NCBI RefSeq assembly: GCF_029760895.1
Contig: NZ_CP121679.1
Location: forward strand, 1,736,001-1,800,000
Source of the DNA: Ancylobacter sp. WKF20
GTDB lineage: Bacteria > Pseudomonadota > Alphaproteobacteria > Rhizobiales > Xanthobacteraceae
Direction: 5' to 3'
DNA length: 64,000 bases
Within the stretch, counting starts at the first letter, position 1, and each line of letters begins with the position of its first letter. Both the position numbers and the translations under genes were made by a program. This document shows, piece by piece, positions 56,390 through 64,000 of this stretch. The notes below the pieces were generated by a model. That model did no database searches. It saw nothing but the letters and a program-made list of their open reading frames with translations, and was not told the origin of the DNA.

Positions 56390-57427
56390 TCACAGCGTCG
56401 ACTTCGGCTCGGCGTCGTTCACGTTCACGCGGAACAGGCCGTCCTTGATCTCCTTCTCCTTGAGAAGGACGACGTCGATCACCTCCGGCGGCACGACCTT
56501 CGGGTCGAGCGGGGCGAGGCTCGCGCCGCCATGCGCCATGTAGCTGAACGGGCCGTAATCCTCGGCGGTGAAGGTGCCGTCGATCACCGCCTTGATGGCG
56601 CGGTCGATGGTCGGCTCCATGTGCCAGAGCGCGGAGGCGATCACCGTGCCGGGATACTGGCTGGAGGTGTCGATCACGTTGCCGATCGCCTTCACGCCGC
56701 GTTCCTTGGCGGCATCGGAGACGCCGAAGCGCTCGGCGTAGAGCACGTCCGCGCCCTTGTCGATCTGGGCGAAGGCGGCTTCCTTGGCCTTGGGCGGGTC
56801 GTACCAGCTGTTGATGAAGGTGACGATGAACTTCACGTTCGGGTTCACCGACAGCGCGCCCTCCATGAAGGCCTGCATCAGCCGGTTCACCTCGGGAATG
56901 GCGTAGCCACCGACCAGGCCGATGACGTTCGACTTGGTGGTCTTGCCGGCCACCATGCCGGTCAGGAAGGACGGCTCGTGGATGAAGTTGTCGAAAACCG
57001 AGAAGTTCGGCTTGGTCGGGCCGAAGGACGAGCCCATCAGATAGGCGGTCTTGGGGTAGTCCGCCGCCACCTTGCGGGCGGGACGCTCGACGGCGAAGAC
57101 CTCGCCGACCACGAGGTCCGCGCCCTCCTGCGAGTACTGCCGCATCACCCGCTCATAATCGGTGTTGGCGACGTTCTCGGAGAATTTGTAGGTGATGTCG
57201 CCGCGCGCCTCGGCGGCCTTCAGCGCCTTGTGGATACGCGACACCCACTGCTGCTCCACCGGCACGGTGAAGATGGCGGCGACCTTGATCGGCTTGGCCT
57301 TGGCAGCAAAAGCCGCACCGCCGAAAGTGGTAAGGGCGAGCGCCCCGGCGCCGAGCGCCAGAAGCTGCCGCCGATCAATGCTTCCTGCAGAAAAAAGCGG
57401 CAGGTTGCCGGACGACTTGACGACCAT
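56390..57427 (-). CDS. BMP-family ABC transporter substrate-binding protein
   Basis: A 345-residue periplasmic receptor of the basic membrane protein/PnrA family. The signal region contains DRRQLLALGAGALALTTFGGAAFA, which looks Tat-like although only RR is conserved. The mature part starts KPIKVAAIFTVPVEQQWVSRIHKAL; GADLVVGEVFAVE and GYAIPEVNRLMQAFMEGALSVNP follow. The start at 57427 is chosen since GGGGAG sits nine bases upstream. BMP receptors usually bind purine nucleosides; the operon ends with a deaminase-like enzyme, in line with a nucleobase or nucleoside ligand. Confidence 0.94.
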   Translation of the reverse strand: MVVKSSGNLPLFSAGSIDRRQLLALGAGALALTTFGGAAFAAKAKPIKVAAIFTVPVEQQWVSRIHKALKAAEARGDITYKFSENVANTDYERVMRQYSQEGADLVVGEVFAVERPARKVAADYPKTAYLMGSSFGPTKPNFSVFDNFIHEPSFLTGMVAGKTTKSNVIGLVGGYAIPEVNRLMQAFMEGALSVNPNVKFIVTFINSWYDPPKAKEAAFAQIDKGADVLYAERFGVSDAAKERGVKAIGNVIDTSSQYPGTVIASALWHMEPTIDRAIKAVIDGTFTAEDYGPFSYMAHGGASLAPLDPKVVPPEVIDVVLLKEKEIKDGLFRVNVNDAEPKSTL

Positions 57428-57546
57428 TTCTCTCATCTCCCCGAGCCTAAAGAGGGCGGTAGCGGCGGGCTGATCCCGTGATCCGCCCTTCGAGGCGCCC
57501 CGACATGCGAGCGGCGTGCCATTTTCGAACTGATTAGTCCGAAAAG

Positions 57547-58281
57547 TCACGCGGCATTTCCGGGGTGTCCCCAGGCGGACAGGAGATAGCTACGAATGAA
57601 AGGCGGCATCCCTTCGGCAAGGTCGGCCGGCCCGCGCGCGACAATCACCGCGTCGATCTCCGGGCGCTCCTCGCTGGCGATATGGGCGCGGATGCGATCG
57701 GCGAGCGCCTCGGCAGGCATGTCGGCGACGATCTCGCGCAGCAGGGCCAGCCGGCGCGCGTCGCGCAGCGCGGTCCATTGCGGGGCCAGCGTCACATCAT
57801 TGGCGGCGATGCCGGTCTCCTCGGTGAGTTCGCGCAGCAGGCTGCCTTCAAGATCAACCCGCCCATCCGCCGTTACGTCGGAGGGGTCGGGGGTGCCGGC
57901 GGCGAAGTAGATGCGGCCGGCATTGGCGGTCCACGGCGCCATGCGGGCGAGTACGAAGCCGCCATCGGCCCCGCGCAACGCGCCCATGCCAAAGGCATTG
58001 CGCGCGACAGGGTGGGCTGGGTCGGTCGCGAGCAGCCACAGCAGCGCGGCGTAATCGGCCTGCGCGTAGCGGCCGGTCAGCACGCCGGCGTCGATCCGGT
58101 GGTCGACGAGCAGCAGGATCGGCCCGTTCCAGATGCCCGGCTGCGCCGCGACGCGGGCGGCGAAATACGCGTCGATCGCCGGGCGGTTCTCGGCGGAGAG
58201 CGCGCAGGGGCCGGGATCGAGCCACATGTCGAGACGATCGAGGGTGAGGATCTCGATCGGTCCGGCGGCCCCGAGCGTCAC
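57547..58281 (-). CDS. NUDIX hydrolase with a variant box
   Basis: A 244-residue protein with an N-terminal region of about 110 residues before the NUDIX fold. The core RELTEETGI of the NUDIX box is intact, giving the Mg2+-binding glutamates. The preceding half (GRVDLEGSLL) does not fit GX5EX7 exactly, so substrate geometry may differ. Members cleave nucleoside diphosphates linked to another group. It follows the PhzF-like gene by 24 bases and could be the third gene of a pdxY-phzF-nudix unit. Confidence 0.85.
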   Translation of the reverse strand: MTLGAAGPIEILTLDRLDMWLDPGPCALSAENRPAIDAYFAARVAAQPGIWNGPILLLVDHRIDAGVLTGRYAQADYAALLWLLATDPAHPVARNAFGMGALRGADGGFVLARMAPWTANAGRIYFAAGTPDPSDVTADGRVDLEGSLLRELTEETGIAANDVTLAPQWTALRDARRLALLREIVADMPAEALADRIRAHIASEERPEIDAVIVARGPADLAEGMPPFIRSYLLSAWGHPGNAA

Positions 58282-58305
58282 CGGCGGGGGCCCCCGAAGG
58301 CCATG

Positions 58306-59202
58306 TCACACATGGATGACGCCCTCGCCGACGATGACCGCACCGCCGCCGATGGTGACGGCGGTAAGCGCGCCCTCGGTCACTTCTAGCCCGAGCCGCA
58401 CCAGGCTCGGCCGGCCCATCTCGACGCCCTGGAGGATGTCGAAGGCATGGAAGCCATCCTCCGGGCGCTCGCCGGCGAACAGCACGGCGGCAAAGGAGGC
58501 CGCGGCGGAACCGGTCGCCGGGTCTTCGTCGATGCCCATATTGGCGCCGAACATGCGGGCGCGGAAATCGCCCTCGCCATCCTCGTCGCGGCAGAACACA
58601 TAGACCGAATCCGCCTCGCCGCCGAAGGTGCCAATGAGCCGCGCCGCGCTCGGGCTGATGCGGGCCAGCGCCGAGCGCGAGGCGAGCGGTATGCACACAA
58701 AGGGTACGCCGGCGGAGGCGACCACCGGGCGGTAGCCGTCGAAGCCGATATCCGAGGTGTCGAGGCCGAGCGCCTGCGCGCAGGCTTCCACGCTCATCGG
58801 CTCCTCATGGATGATCTCGGGGATCCTCGGCACGGTGAAGATGGCATTGCCCAGCCTTTCGCCGCGCACATTCACATGGCAGGGCACCGGGCCGACATTC
58901 TCTTCCAGCACGAAATCGGTCGAGGTCTCCACCCCGTCGCGGATCGCCAGCAGCACCGCCGTGCCGACCGTGGGATGGCCGGCGAAGGGCAGCTCGTGGT
59001 TCACCGTGAAGATGCGCAGCTTGGAGCGGTTGCGCTCATCCTGCGGCTTCACCAGGAACACCGTTTCCGAGAGATTGAACTCGCGGGCGATGGCCTGCAT
59101 CTGGTTACTGTCCAGCCCCTCGGCGTCGAGCACGACGGCCAGCGGATTTCCCGCGAGGGGACGATCGGTGAAGACGTCGAGCGTGACAAAGCGGCGGGAC
59201 AT
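58306..59202 (-). CDS. PhzF-family isomerase-like protein
   Basis: A 298-residue protein with the diaminopimelate-epimerase-like fold. The catalytic Glu of PhzF is present as E46 in NLSETVFL; HELPFAGHPTVGTA and DEDPATGSAAA are the other conserved segments. In phenazine producers PhzF isomerises DHHA, but no phz cluster is here, so this is a paralogue of unknown substrate. It lies five bases downstream of pdxY, so the two are probably translated from the same message. Confidence 0.92.
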   Translation of the reverse strand: MSRRFVTLDVFTDRPLAGNPLAVVLDAEGLDSNQMQAIAREFNLSETVFLVKPQDERNRSKLRIFTVNHELPFAGHPTVGTAVLLAIRDGVETSTDFVLEENVGPVPCHVNVRGERLGNAIFTVPRIPEIIHEEPMSVEACAQALGLDTSDIGFDGYRPVVASAGVPFVCIPLASRSALARISPSAARLIGTFGGEADSVYVFCRDEDGEGDFRARMFGANMGIDEDPATGSAAASFAAVLFAGERPEDGFHAFDILQGVEMGRPSLVRLGLEVTEGALTAVTIGGGAVIVGEGVIHV

Positions 59203-59207
59203 GGCGG

Positions 59208-60056
59208 TCAAAGCTTCTCCGGCGTGAAGAGGCGGGACGGCGTGACGAATTCATCCTGCGCGGCCACGGTGAGGATTTCCCGCGAGCCGGCGGCTGCCGT
59301 TCGGGCAAGCAAGCCATAGGCCGAGGAGGCGGCCTTGGAGAGTGCCTCGGCCGTGGAATGCGTCGACTTCCAGTGCACGAAGAACAGCGCGGCGATCGCG
59401 TCGCCCGCCCCGTTCACGGAAATGTCCAGCTTCGGCGTGCGCACGCGGTAGCGCCCGTCCGGGCCGGAGGCCATCAGGTCGATGGCATCGGAAGGCGTAT
59501 CCTCGGTATGCAGGCTGGTGACGAGGATCACCCGCGGGCCCATGGCGTGAACGGCGTCACAAGCCGCCACGGCCTCGGCGAGAGTGGTCGTGCTGCGGCC
59601 GGACAGATAGTCCAGCTCGAACTGGTTGGGCGTGATGAGGTCGGCCGCCGGCACGGCGCGGTCGCGGATGAATTCCGGCAGGCCCGGACGGACGAACACG
59701 CCCCGGCCGACATCGCCGATCACCGGGTCGCAGCAATAATGCGCCTGCGAGTTGGCCGCCTTCACCCGCGCCGCGGCGTCGAGGATGGCATCACCGATCT
59801 CCGCCGAGCCCATATAGCCCGACAGCACGCCATCGCAGCGCGGCAGCACGTTGCGGTCCTCCAGCCCCCCGACCAGCTCGCGGATCAAGCCGGCGCCGAA
59901 CACCTCGCCGCGCCAGGCGCCATAGCCGGTGTGGTTGGAGAACTGCACAGTGTGGAGGCCCCACACTTCATGGCCGAGCCGCTGCATGGGGAACATGGCC
60001 GAGGCATTGCCGACATGGCCGTAAGCGACCCAGGACTGGATCGAGAGAATATTCAT
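59208..60056 (-). CDS. pdxY: Pyridoxal kinase
   Basis: A 282-residue ribokinase-fold enzyme phosphorylating pyridoxal in vitamin B6 salvage. It begins with [28 protein letters not shown], the PdxY opening. [15 protein letters not shown]-like CCDPVIGD and the anion-hole/base motif [12 protein letters not shown] are present. The ATG at 60056 matches the family N-terminus; the frame is open further upstream. It is divergent from the amidase gene and heads the pdxY-phzF-nudix series. Confidence 0.94.
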   Translation of the reverse strand: MNILSIQSWVAYGHVGNASAMFPMQRLGHEVWGLHTVQFSNHTGYGAWRGEVFGAGLIRELVGGLEDRNVLPRCDGVLSGYMGSAEIGDAILDAAARVKAANSQAHYCCDPVIGDVGRGVFVRPGLPEFIRDRAVPAADLITPNQFELDYLSGRSTTTLAEAVAACDAVHAMGPRVILVTSLHTEDTPSDAIDLMASGPDGRYRVRTPKLDISVNGAGDAIAALFFVHWKSTHSTAEALSKAASSAYGLLARTAAAGSREILTVAAQDEFVTPSRLFTPEKL

Positions 60057-60252
60057 CGCAACGCGCCCCACCTGAAAGAACGATCTGCGGTTAAGCCTTG
60101 CGATGCAAGGGCTCAAACGAAATTCGGTGAGCCAATCCATAAACTTGCGCGATGTGTTGCCGAACCGCACGGGGCCGTAAGCCACCCTCGCGCTTGCGGC
60201 AGTCGTGACGGCATGCGACAGCCACGCGACATTCGATAGCGCGAGCGACGCC

Positions 60253-61521
60253 ATGACCGAGATGCTTTCCGCCGCCGCCCTCGCCCAGGCCATCCGCGCC
60301 GGGCACCTCTCGCCGGCCGACGTGGCCGAGCGGTGCCTCGAAGCGATCGCGGCGCGCGAGAGCGAGGTCGGCGCCTTCGCCAGCTTCGACGCCGAGGCGC
60401 TGCGCGCCGCTGCGCAGGCACCGGGCCTTGCGGCCACGGCACTGGCGGGCCTGCCGGTCGGCATCAAGGACATTCTCGACACGGTGGACTTTGCCACCGA
60501 GCGCGGCTCGCCGCTCTTCGCCGGCTATTACCCGGCGGCGGATTCGGCCGTTGTACGCATGATCGCCCGCACCGGCGGGCTGATCGCCGGCAAGACGGTC
60601 ACCACCGAATTCGCCTTCATGCAGCCCTCCCCCACGCGCAACCCGCGCCGGCTGAGCCACAGCCCCGGCGGCTCTTCCTCCGGCTCGGCGGCGGCGGTGG
60701 CGGCGGGGATGCTGCCCATCGCCATCGGCACGCAGACCGGCGGGTCGGTGATCCGCCCCGCCTCGTTCTGCGGCGTCACCGGCTACAAGCCCTCCTTCAA
60801 GCTGCTGCCGGTGCTCGGGCTCAAGCCCTTTGCGTGGTCTCTTGATACCATCGGCCTGTTCGGCGCCCATGTGGCGGATGTCGCCTTCGCCATGGCGGCA
60901 ATCACCGGGCGCGACTTCGACCTCGATGCGGAAACCGCGCGGCCGCGCTTTGCCGTCGCCAAGACAATGCGGGCCGGCCTTGCCAGTGACGACGCCCATG
61001 CCGCGCTGGAGCACGCCGTGCGCGCCGCCGAGCGCGCCGGGGCGCAGGTCGAGGTGGTCGAATTGCCGCCCGCCCTTGAAGCCGGTGATGCCGCGAGCGC
61101 CGTGGTGCAGGCCTATGAGGCCTCGCTCGCGATGGCCGATGAGTGGGATCGCCACCGCGACAAGCTCTCCCCGCTGCTGCATGCCTATCTGGAAGAGGCA
61201 CAGACGACCACGCCGGATGCCTATGACGCCGCCCGCCGCGCCGCCCGCAAGGCCCGCAACGCCCAAGCTGACCTGCTGGCCGGCTTCGACGCGCTGCTCA
61301 CCTTCTCCGCCCCCGGTGAGGCGCCGGAAGGCCATGCGACCACCGGCTCGCCGACCTTCAACCGGCTCTGGACGTTGACCGGGGCTCCTTGCGTCAACGT
61401 CACCGGCCTTACGGGCGCCACCGGCCTGCCCATCGGCGTGCAGGCGGTCGGCCGCTTCGGCCGCGACCGTACCGCGCTGGCCGCCGCCCGCTTCCTCGAA
61501 CGCGCCGTCGCCGACGCCTGA
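60253..61521 (+). CDS. Amidase signature family amidase
   Basis: A 422-residue hydrolase of the amidase signature family. The Ser-cisSer-Lys triad region is seen: Lys in GLPVGIKDILDT, the Ser-rich loop SPGGSSSGSAAAVAAG and the nucleophile region GTQTGGSVIRPASFCG. The family includes allophanate, malonamide and aryl-acylamide hydrolases, and also GatA, but length and neighbours do not suggest GatA. The ATG at 60253 is chosen; a GTG at 60205 is in frame. It is followed 72 bases later by the SsuA-like gene. Confidence 0.92.
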   Translation: MTEMLSAAALAQAIRAGHLSPADVAERCLEAIAARESEVGAFASFDAEALRAAAQAPGLAATALAGLPVGIKDILDTVDFATERGSPLFAGYYPAADSAVVRMIARTGGLIAGKTVTTEFAFMQPSPTRNPRRLSHSPGGSSSGSAAAVAAGMLPIAIGTQTGGSVIRPASFCGVTGYKPSFKLLPVLGLKPFAWSLDTIGLFGAHVADVAFAMAAITGRDFDLDAETARPRFAVAKTMRAGLASDDAHAALEHAVRAAERAGAQVEVVELPPALEAGDAASAVVQAYEASLAMADEWDRHRDKLSPLLHAYLEEAQTTTPDAYDAARRAARKARNAQADLLAGFDALLTFSAPGEAPEGHATTGSPTFNRLWTLTGAPCVNVTGLTGATGLPIGVQAVGRFGRDRTALAAARFLERAVADA

Positions 61522-61550
61522 TAGAAGGAAATTTCCGCTGGATGTTGGCG

Positions 61551-61601
61551 TGGGGCATTAGTATATCAATTAGATAGATTAGGAGATGTACTAATGCCCC
61601 A
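61551..61601 (+). promoter_or_regulatory. Inverted repeat sequestering the start codon of the SsuA-like gene
   Basis: TGGGGCATTAGTA (61551-61563) is perfectly complementary to TACTAATGCCCCA (61589-61601). The ATG at 61594-61596 lies inside the right arm. The 25-base AT-rich loop contains the Shine-Dalgarno AGGAGA. It could act at the RNA level or be a long operator. Confidence 0.7.
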
Positions 61602-62577
61602 TCCCTTGCTGTCCTTGTCCCGCCGCGGCCTGCTCGGCCTCGCCGCTGCGGCTGCCGCCACCTTTGCCAGCGCGATGCCGCTGGCCGCGCAGGCCCCCGA
61701 TACGGTGCGCATCGGTTATCAGCGCTCCTCCACCCTCATCGCGCTGCTGAAGGCCGATGGCGAGCTGGAGAAGGCCCTGGAGCCGCTCGGCGTGAAGGTG
61801 AGCTGGCACGAATTCACCAGCGGCCTGCCGCTGCTCGAGGCTCTCAACCTCGGCAAGATCGACTTCAGCGCCGATGTGGCCGACACCGTGCCGGTCTTCG
61901 CGCAGGCGGCCGGCGCCAAGCTGGTCTTCATCGCCGAGGAAGCGCCCTCCCCGGCCGCGCAGGCCATCCTCGTGCCGGAAGGCTCGACCATCGCTTCGCT
62001 GGCCGATCTCAAGGGCAAGAAGGTCGCCGTGACCAAGGGCGCCGGCAGCCACTATCTCCTGCTGGCCGCGCTGGCCAAGGGCGGGCTGACCTTCAAGGAC
62101 ATCACCCCGGCCTATCTGACCCCGGCGGACGGACGCGCCGCTTTCGTCGGCGGCAATGTCGATGCCTGGGTCGCTTGGGATCCGTTCCTCGCCACCACGC
62201 AGGCCGCCTCCAAGGCGCGGATCCTGGCGGACGGCTCCAACGGGCTCGCCAGCTACAAGCGCTATTATCTCAGCTCCGAAGCCTTCGCGCAGAGCAGCCC
62301 GAAGGTGCTCGCAATCATCTTCGAGAAGCTGAAGGCAAAGGGCGAGTGGGTGAAGGCCCATCCGAAGGAGGCTGCCGCGCAGCTCGCCACGCTGTGGGGC
62401 ATTGATGCCAGCGCGGTCGAGGTGGCCAATGGCCGGCGCAGCTACAAGGTCGGCGCCGTGACCAAGGCCGGCCTCGGCGAGCAGCAGAAGATCGCGGACA
62501 CCTTCTTCAAGGAAGGCCTGCTTCCGCGGGAAGTCGACACCAGCACGGTGTCCATCTGGCAGCCGGCGGGCCTGTGA
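61594..62577 (+). CDS. SsuA-like aliphatic sulfonate binding protein (orphan)
   Basis: A 327-residue periplasmic receptor. The signal peptide has a twin-arginine-like start LSLSRRGLLGLAAAAAATFA (1-35). The mature part begins APDTVRIGYQRSSTLIALLKADG, the SsuA opening; NLGKIDFSADVADTVPVFAQAAGA and WVAWDPFLATTQ are typical. SsuA delivers alkanesulfonates to the SsuBC importer under sulfur limitation. No ssuB, ssuC or ssuD is present here, so it must use a transporter encoded elsewhere. AGGAG lies eight bases before the ATG. Confidence 0.92.
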   Translation: MPHPLLSLSRRGLLGLAAAAAATFASAMPLAAQAPDTVRIGYQRSSTLIALLKADGELEKALEPLGVKVSWHEFTSGLPLLEALNLGKIDFSADVADTVPVFAQAAGAKLVFIAEEAPSPAAQAILVPEGSTIASLADLKGKKVAVTKGAGSHYLLLAALAKGGLTFKDITPAYLTPADGRAAFVGGNVDAWVAWDPFLATTQAASKARILADGSNGLASYKRYYLSSEAFAQSSPKVLAIIFEKLKAKGEWVKAHPKEAAAQLATLWGIDASAVEVANGRRSYKVGAVTKAGLGEQQKIADTFFKEGLLPREVDTSTVSIWQPAGL

Positions 62578-62584
62578 GCCTCCA

Positions 62585-62608
62585 CGGAAGGGCCTGCGGG
62601 CCCTTCCG
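62585..62608. terminator. Hairpin between the SsuA-like gene and metH
   Basis: CGGAAGGGCC (62585-62594) pairs perfectly with GGCCCTTCCG (62599-62608) around a TGCG loop, nine bases after the stop of the SsuA-like gene. It lacks a clear T-tract but lies in a convergent gap. Confidence 0.6.
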
Positions 62609-62634
62609 CCTCGCCGTTGCATCGTTTGCCGGCG

Positions 62635-64000
62635 CTACTCCGCCGCGACCTTCTTGTGGCTCAGCGGGTCGTAATTGAGTACCGGCGCCAGCCAGCGCTC
62701 GGCCTCGTCCACGCTCATGCCCTTGCGCCGCGCATAGTCCTCGACCTGATCGCGCTCGACCCGGCCGACGCCGAAATAAGCCGCCTCCGGATGCGCGAAA
62801 TAGAGGCCCGACACAGCCGCGCCCGGCCACATGGCGAAGCTCTCGGTCAGCTCCACGCCGATCTTAGGCGTCGCCTCCAACAGGCTGAAAAGAGTTGCCT
62901 TTTCCGTATGGTCGGGCTGCGCCGGATAGCCCGGCGCGGGGCGGATGCCGCGATAGGCTTCTTGAATCAGATTCTCATTCTGAAGTTCTTCATCCGGTGC
63001 ATAAGCCCAGAATTCCTTGCGCACCCGCTCATGCATCCGCTCTGCAAAAGCCTCTGCAAGACGGTCGGCCAAGGCCTTGAGAAGAATCGAGGAATAGTCG
63101 TCATTGGCCGCCTTGAAGGCGTCCGAGCGCTCGGGCTCGCCAAAGCCCGTGGTGACGCAGAAGCCCCCGATATAATCAGGCACGCCGGTGCTCTTCGGCG
63201 CGATGTAATCGGCCAGCGCCACATTGGCCCGCCCCTCGCGCTTGCCCATCTGCTGGCGCAGCGTGTGCAGCGTGGCGAGCTCCGAGGCGCGGTCGTCGCC
63301 GGTGAACAGCACGATGTCGTCGCCCACCGTATTCGCCGGCCAGAAGCCGACCACGGCGCGCGCGGTGAGCCACTTCTCCGCGACGATGATTTCCAGCATG
63401 CGCTGGGCATCCTCGTAGAGCGCGCGCGCGGCGACACCGACCTTGGCGTCGTCGAGAATGCGCGGGAACTGGCCCGCCAGCTCCCAGGACTGGAAGAAGG
63501 GCGTCCAGTCGATATAGGGCACCAGCTCGCCGAGGTCGTATTCCTCGAACACCCGCGTGCCCAGGAAGGTCGGCACCGGCGCCTGATAGCTGTCGAAGTC
63601 GAGCACCAGCCGGTTGGCGCGGGCCTCTTCCAGCTTCACGCGAACCTTGTTGCGGTCGCTCTTGGCATGGGCGTCGGCGACCTTGGCGTATTCGGCGCGC
63701 AGGCTCGCGACATATTCCTCGCGGGTATTGTCGTTGAGCAGGTTCGAGACCACGCCCACGGCGCGGCTCGCATCCGTCACATAGACCGCCTGCCCGCGCA
63801 CATATTGCGGGGCGATCTTCACCGCCGTGTGGACACGCGAGGTCGTCGCGCCGCCAATCAATAGCGGTACACTGAAACCTTCGCGCTCCATTTCCGAGGC
63901 GACATGCACCATCTCGTCGAGCGAGGGGGTGATGAGGCCGGACAGGCCGATGACGTCGACCTTGTGCTCCCGCGCCGCGTCGAGGATCTTCGCCGTCGGC
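62635..64000 (-). CDS. metH: Cobalamin-dependent methionine synthase, C-terminal part (5' end outside window)
   Basis: About 455 codons of the enzyme that methylates homocysteine from methyl-THF through cobalamin. The frame runs off the right edge. The visible part starts in the cobalamin-binding domain (DVIGLSGLITPSLDEM, then GGATTSRVHTAVKI) and continues through the reactivation (AdoMet-binding) domain, with RPAPGYPAQPDHTEK, the AMWPGAAVSGLYFAHPEA block and the end KGMSVDEAERWLAPVLNYDP. Presence of the activation domain shows the full-length, B12-dependent type. Confidence 0.97.
   Translation of the reverse strand, partial: PTAKILDAAREHKVDVIGLSGLITPSLDEMVHVASEMEREGFSVPLLIGGATTSRVHTAVKIAPQYVRGQAVYVTDASRAVGVVSNLLNDNTREEYVASLRAEYAKVADAHAKSDRNKVRVKLEEARANRLVLDFDSYQAPVPTFLGTRVFEEYDLGELVPYIDWTPFFQSWELAGQFPRILDDAKVGVAARALYEDAQRMLEIIVAEKWLTARAVVGFWPANTVGDDIVLFTGDDRASELATLHTLRQQMGKREGRANVALADYIAPKSTGVPDYIGGFCVTTGFGEPERSDAFKAANDDYSSILLKALADRLAEAFAERMHERVRKEFWAYAPDEELQNENLIQEAYRGIRPAPGYPAQPDHTEKATLFSLLEATPKIGVELTESFAMWPGAAVSGLYFAHPEAAYFGVGRVERDQVEDYARRKGMSVDEAERWLAPVLNYDPLSHKKVAAE

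Noticed and set aside
54384..56543. A ~720-codon + strand frame opposite the ABC transporter genes
   Set aside because: Antisense artefact; it also crosses a palindromic repeat.
58306..59202. A phenazine biosynthesis cluster, suggested by the PhzF-like gene
   Set aside because: No other phz genes are present. PhzF-like paralogues are widespread in non-producers.

Overview
The window is 64 kb of dense, GC-rich chromosome from an alphaproteobacterium, most probably Hyphomicrobiales and perhaps a Xanthobacteraceae-like genus. The support is indirect: HdaA beside ppk/ppx, DUF992 and DUF930 proteins, EcfG-type promoters, an AefR-like TetR regulator, a TctCBA transporter and a bacteriophytochrome with an HWE kinase. 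There is no prophage, transposase, CRISPR array or plasmid-like segment. It reads as core chromosome with a few lineage-specific insertions. About 57 protein genes and one tRNA can be supported.

Layout. 1-4.2 kb: an Old Yellow Enzyme (cut by the window edge), an HXXEE membrane protein, a transglutaminase-like protein, two small proteins and a PAS-GGDEF cyclase. 4.3-7.5 kb: tRNA-Lys(CTT) and the tctCBA tricarboxylate transporter. 7.8-10.7 kb: a translationally coupled pabB-pabA-pabC-like folate operon. 10.7-14.5 kb: a DUF930 protein, a serine hydrolase and leuA with a leucine-rich leader peptide. 14.7-18.2 kb: an EmrAB-type efflux pair divergent from its probable TetR repressor, with twin palindromic operators between them. 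18.3-27.1 kb: bacteriophytochrome hybrid kinase, cyclopropane fatty acid synthase, a second GGDEF protein, malonyl-CoA decarboxylase, a DUF3750 protein and a lytic transglycosylase. 27.3-36.8 kb: aspS, a DUF992 protein, rnd, and a perM-hdaA-ppk-ppx cluster. 37-45 kb: BenE transporter, purM-purN, a second transglutaminase-like protein, a GMC oxidoreductase, and an L,D-transpeptidase with MepA endopeptidase. 45-51 kb: a PRC-barrel stress protein, lepA, two metallo-beta-lactamase-fold proteins and a PAS-GGDEF-EAL protein. 51-60 kb: a BMP/nucleoside-type ABC transporter operon ending in a cytosine-deaminase-like amidohydrolase, then NUDIX, PhzF-like and pyridoxal kinase genes. 60-64 kb: an amidase, an orphan SsuA-like binding protein and the 3' part of metH.

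The most interesting signals lie between genes. Two sites match the EcfG general-stress promoter exactly (GGAAC-N16-CGTT), one upstream of the bacteriophytochrome HWE kinase and one upstream of the PRC-barrel gene; a third site is close. The leuA leader peptide has a run of CTC/CTT leucine codons complementary to the leuA Shine-Dalgarno sequence, which suggests translational attenuation. A perfect 13-bp inverted repeat sequesters the start codon of the SsuA-like gene. A dispersed palindromic repeat of about 95-100 bp occurs four times, once inside the ABC transporter operon between the binding-protein and ATPase genes.

Many long open frames lie antisense to these genes. They are ordinary by-products of high GC codon bias and were left out.
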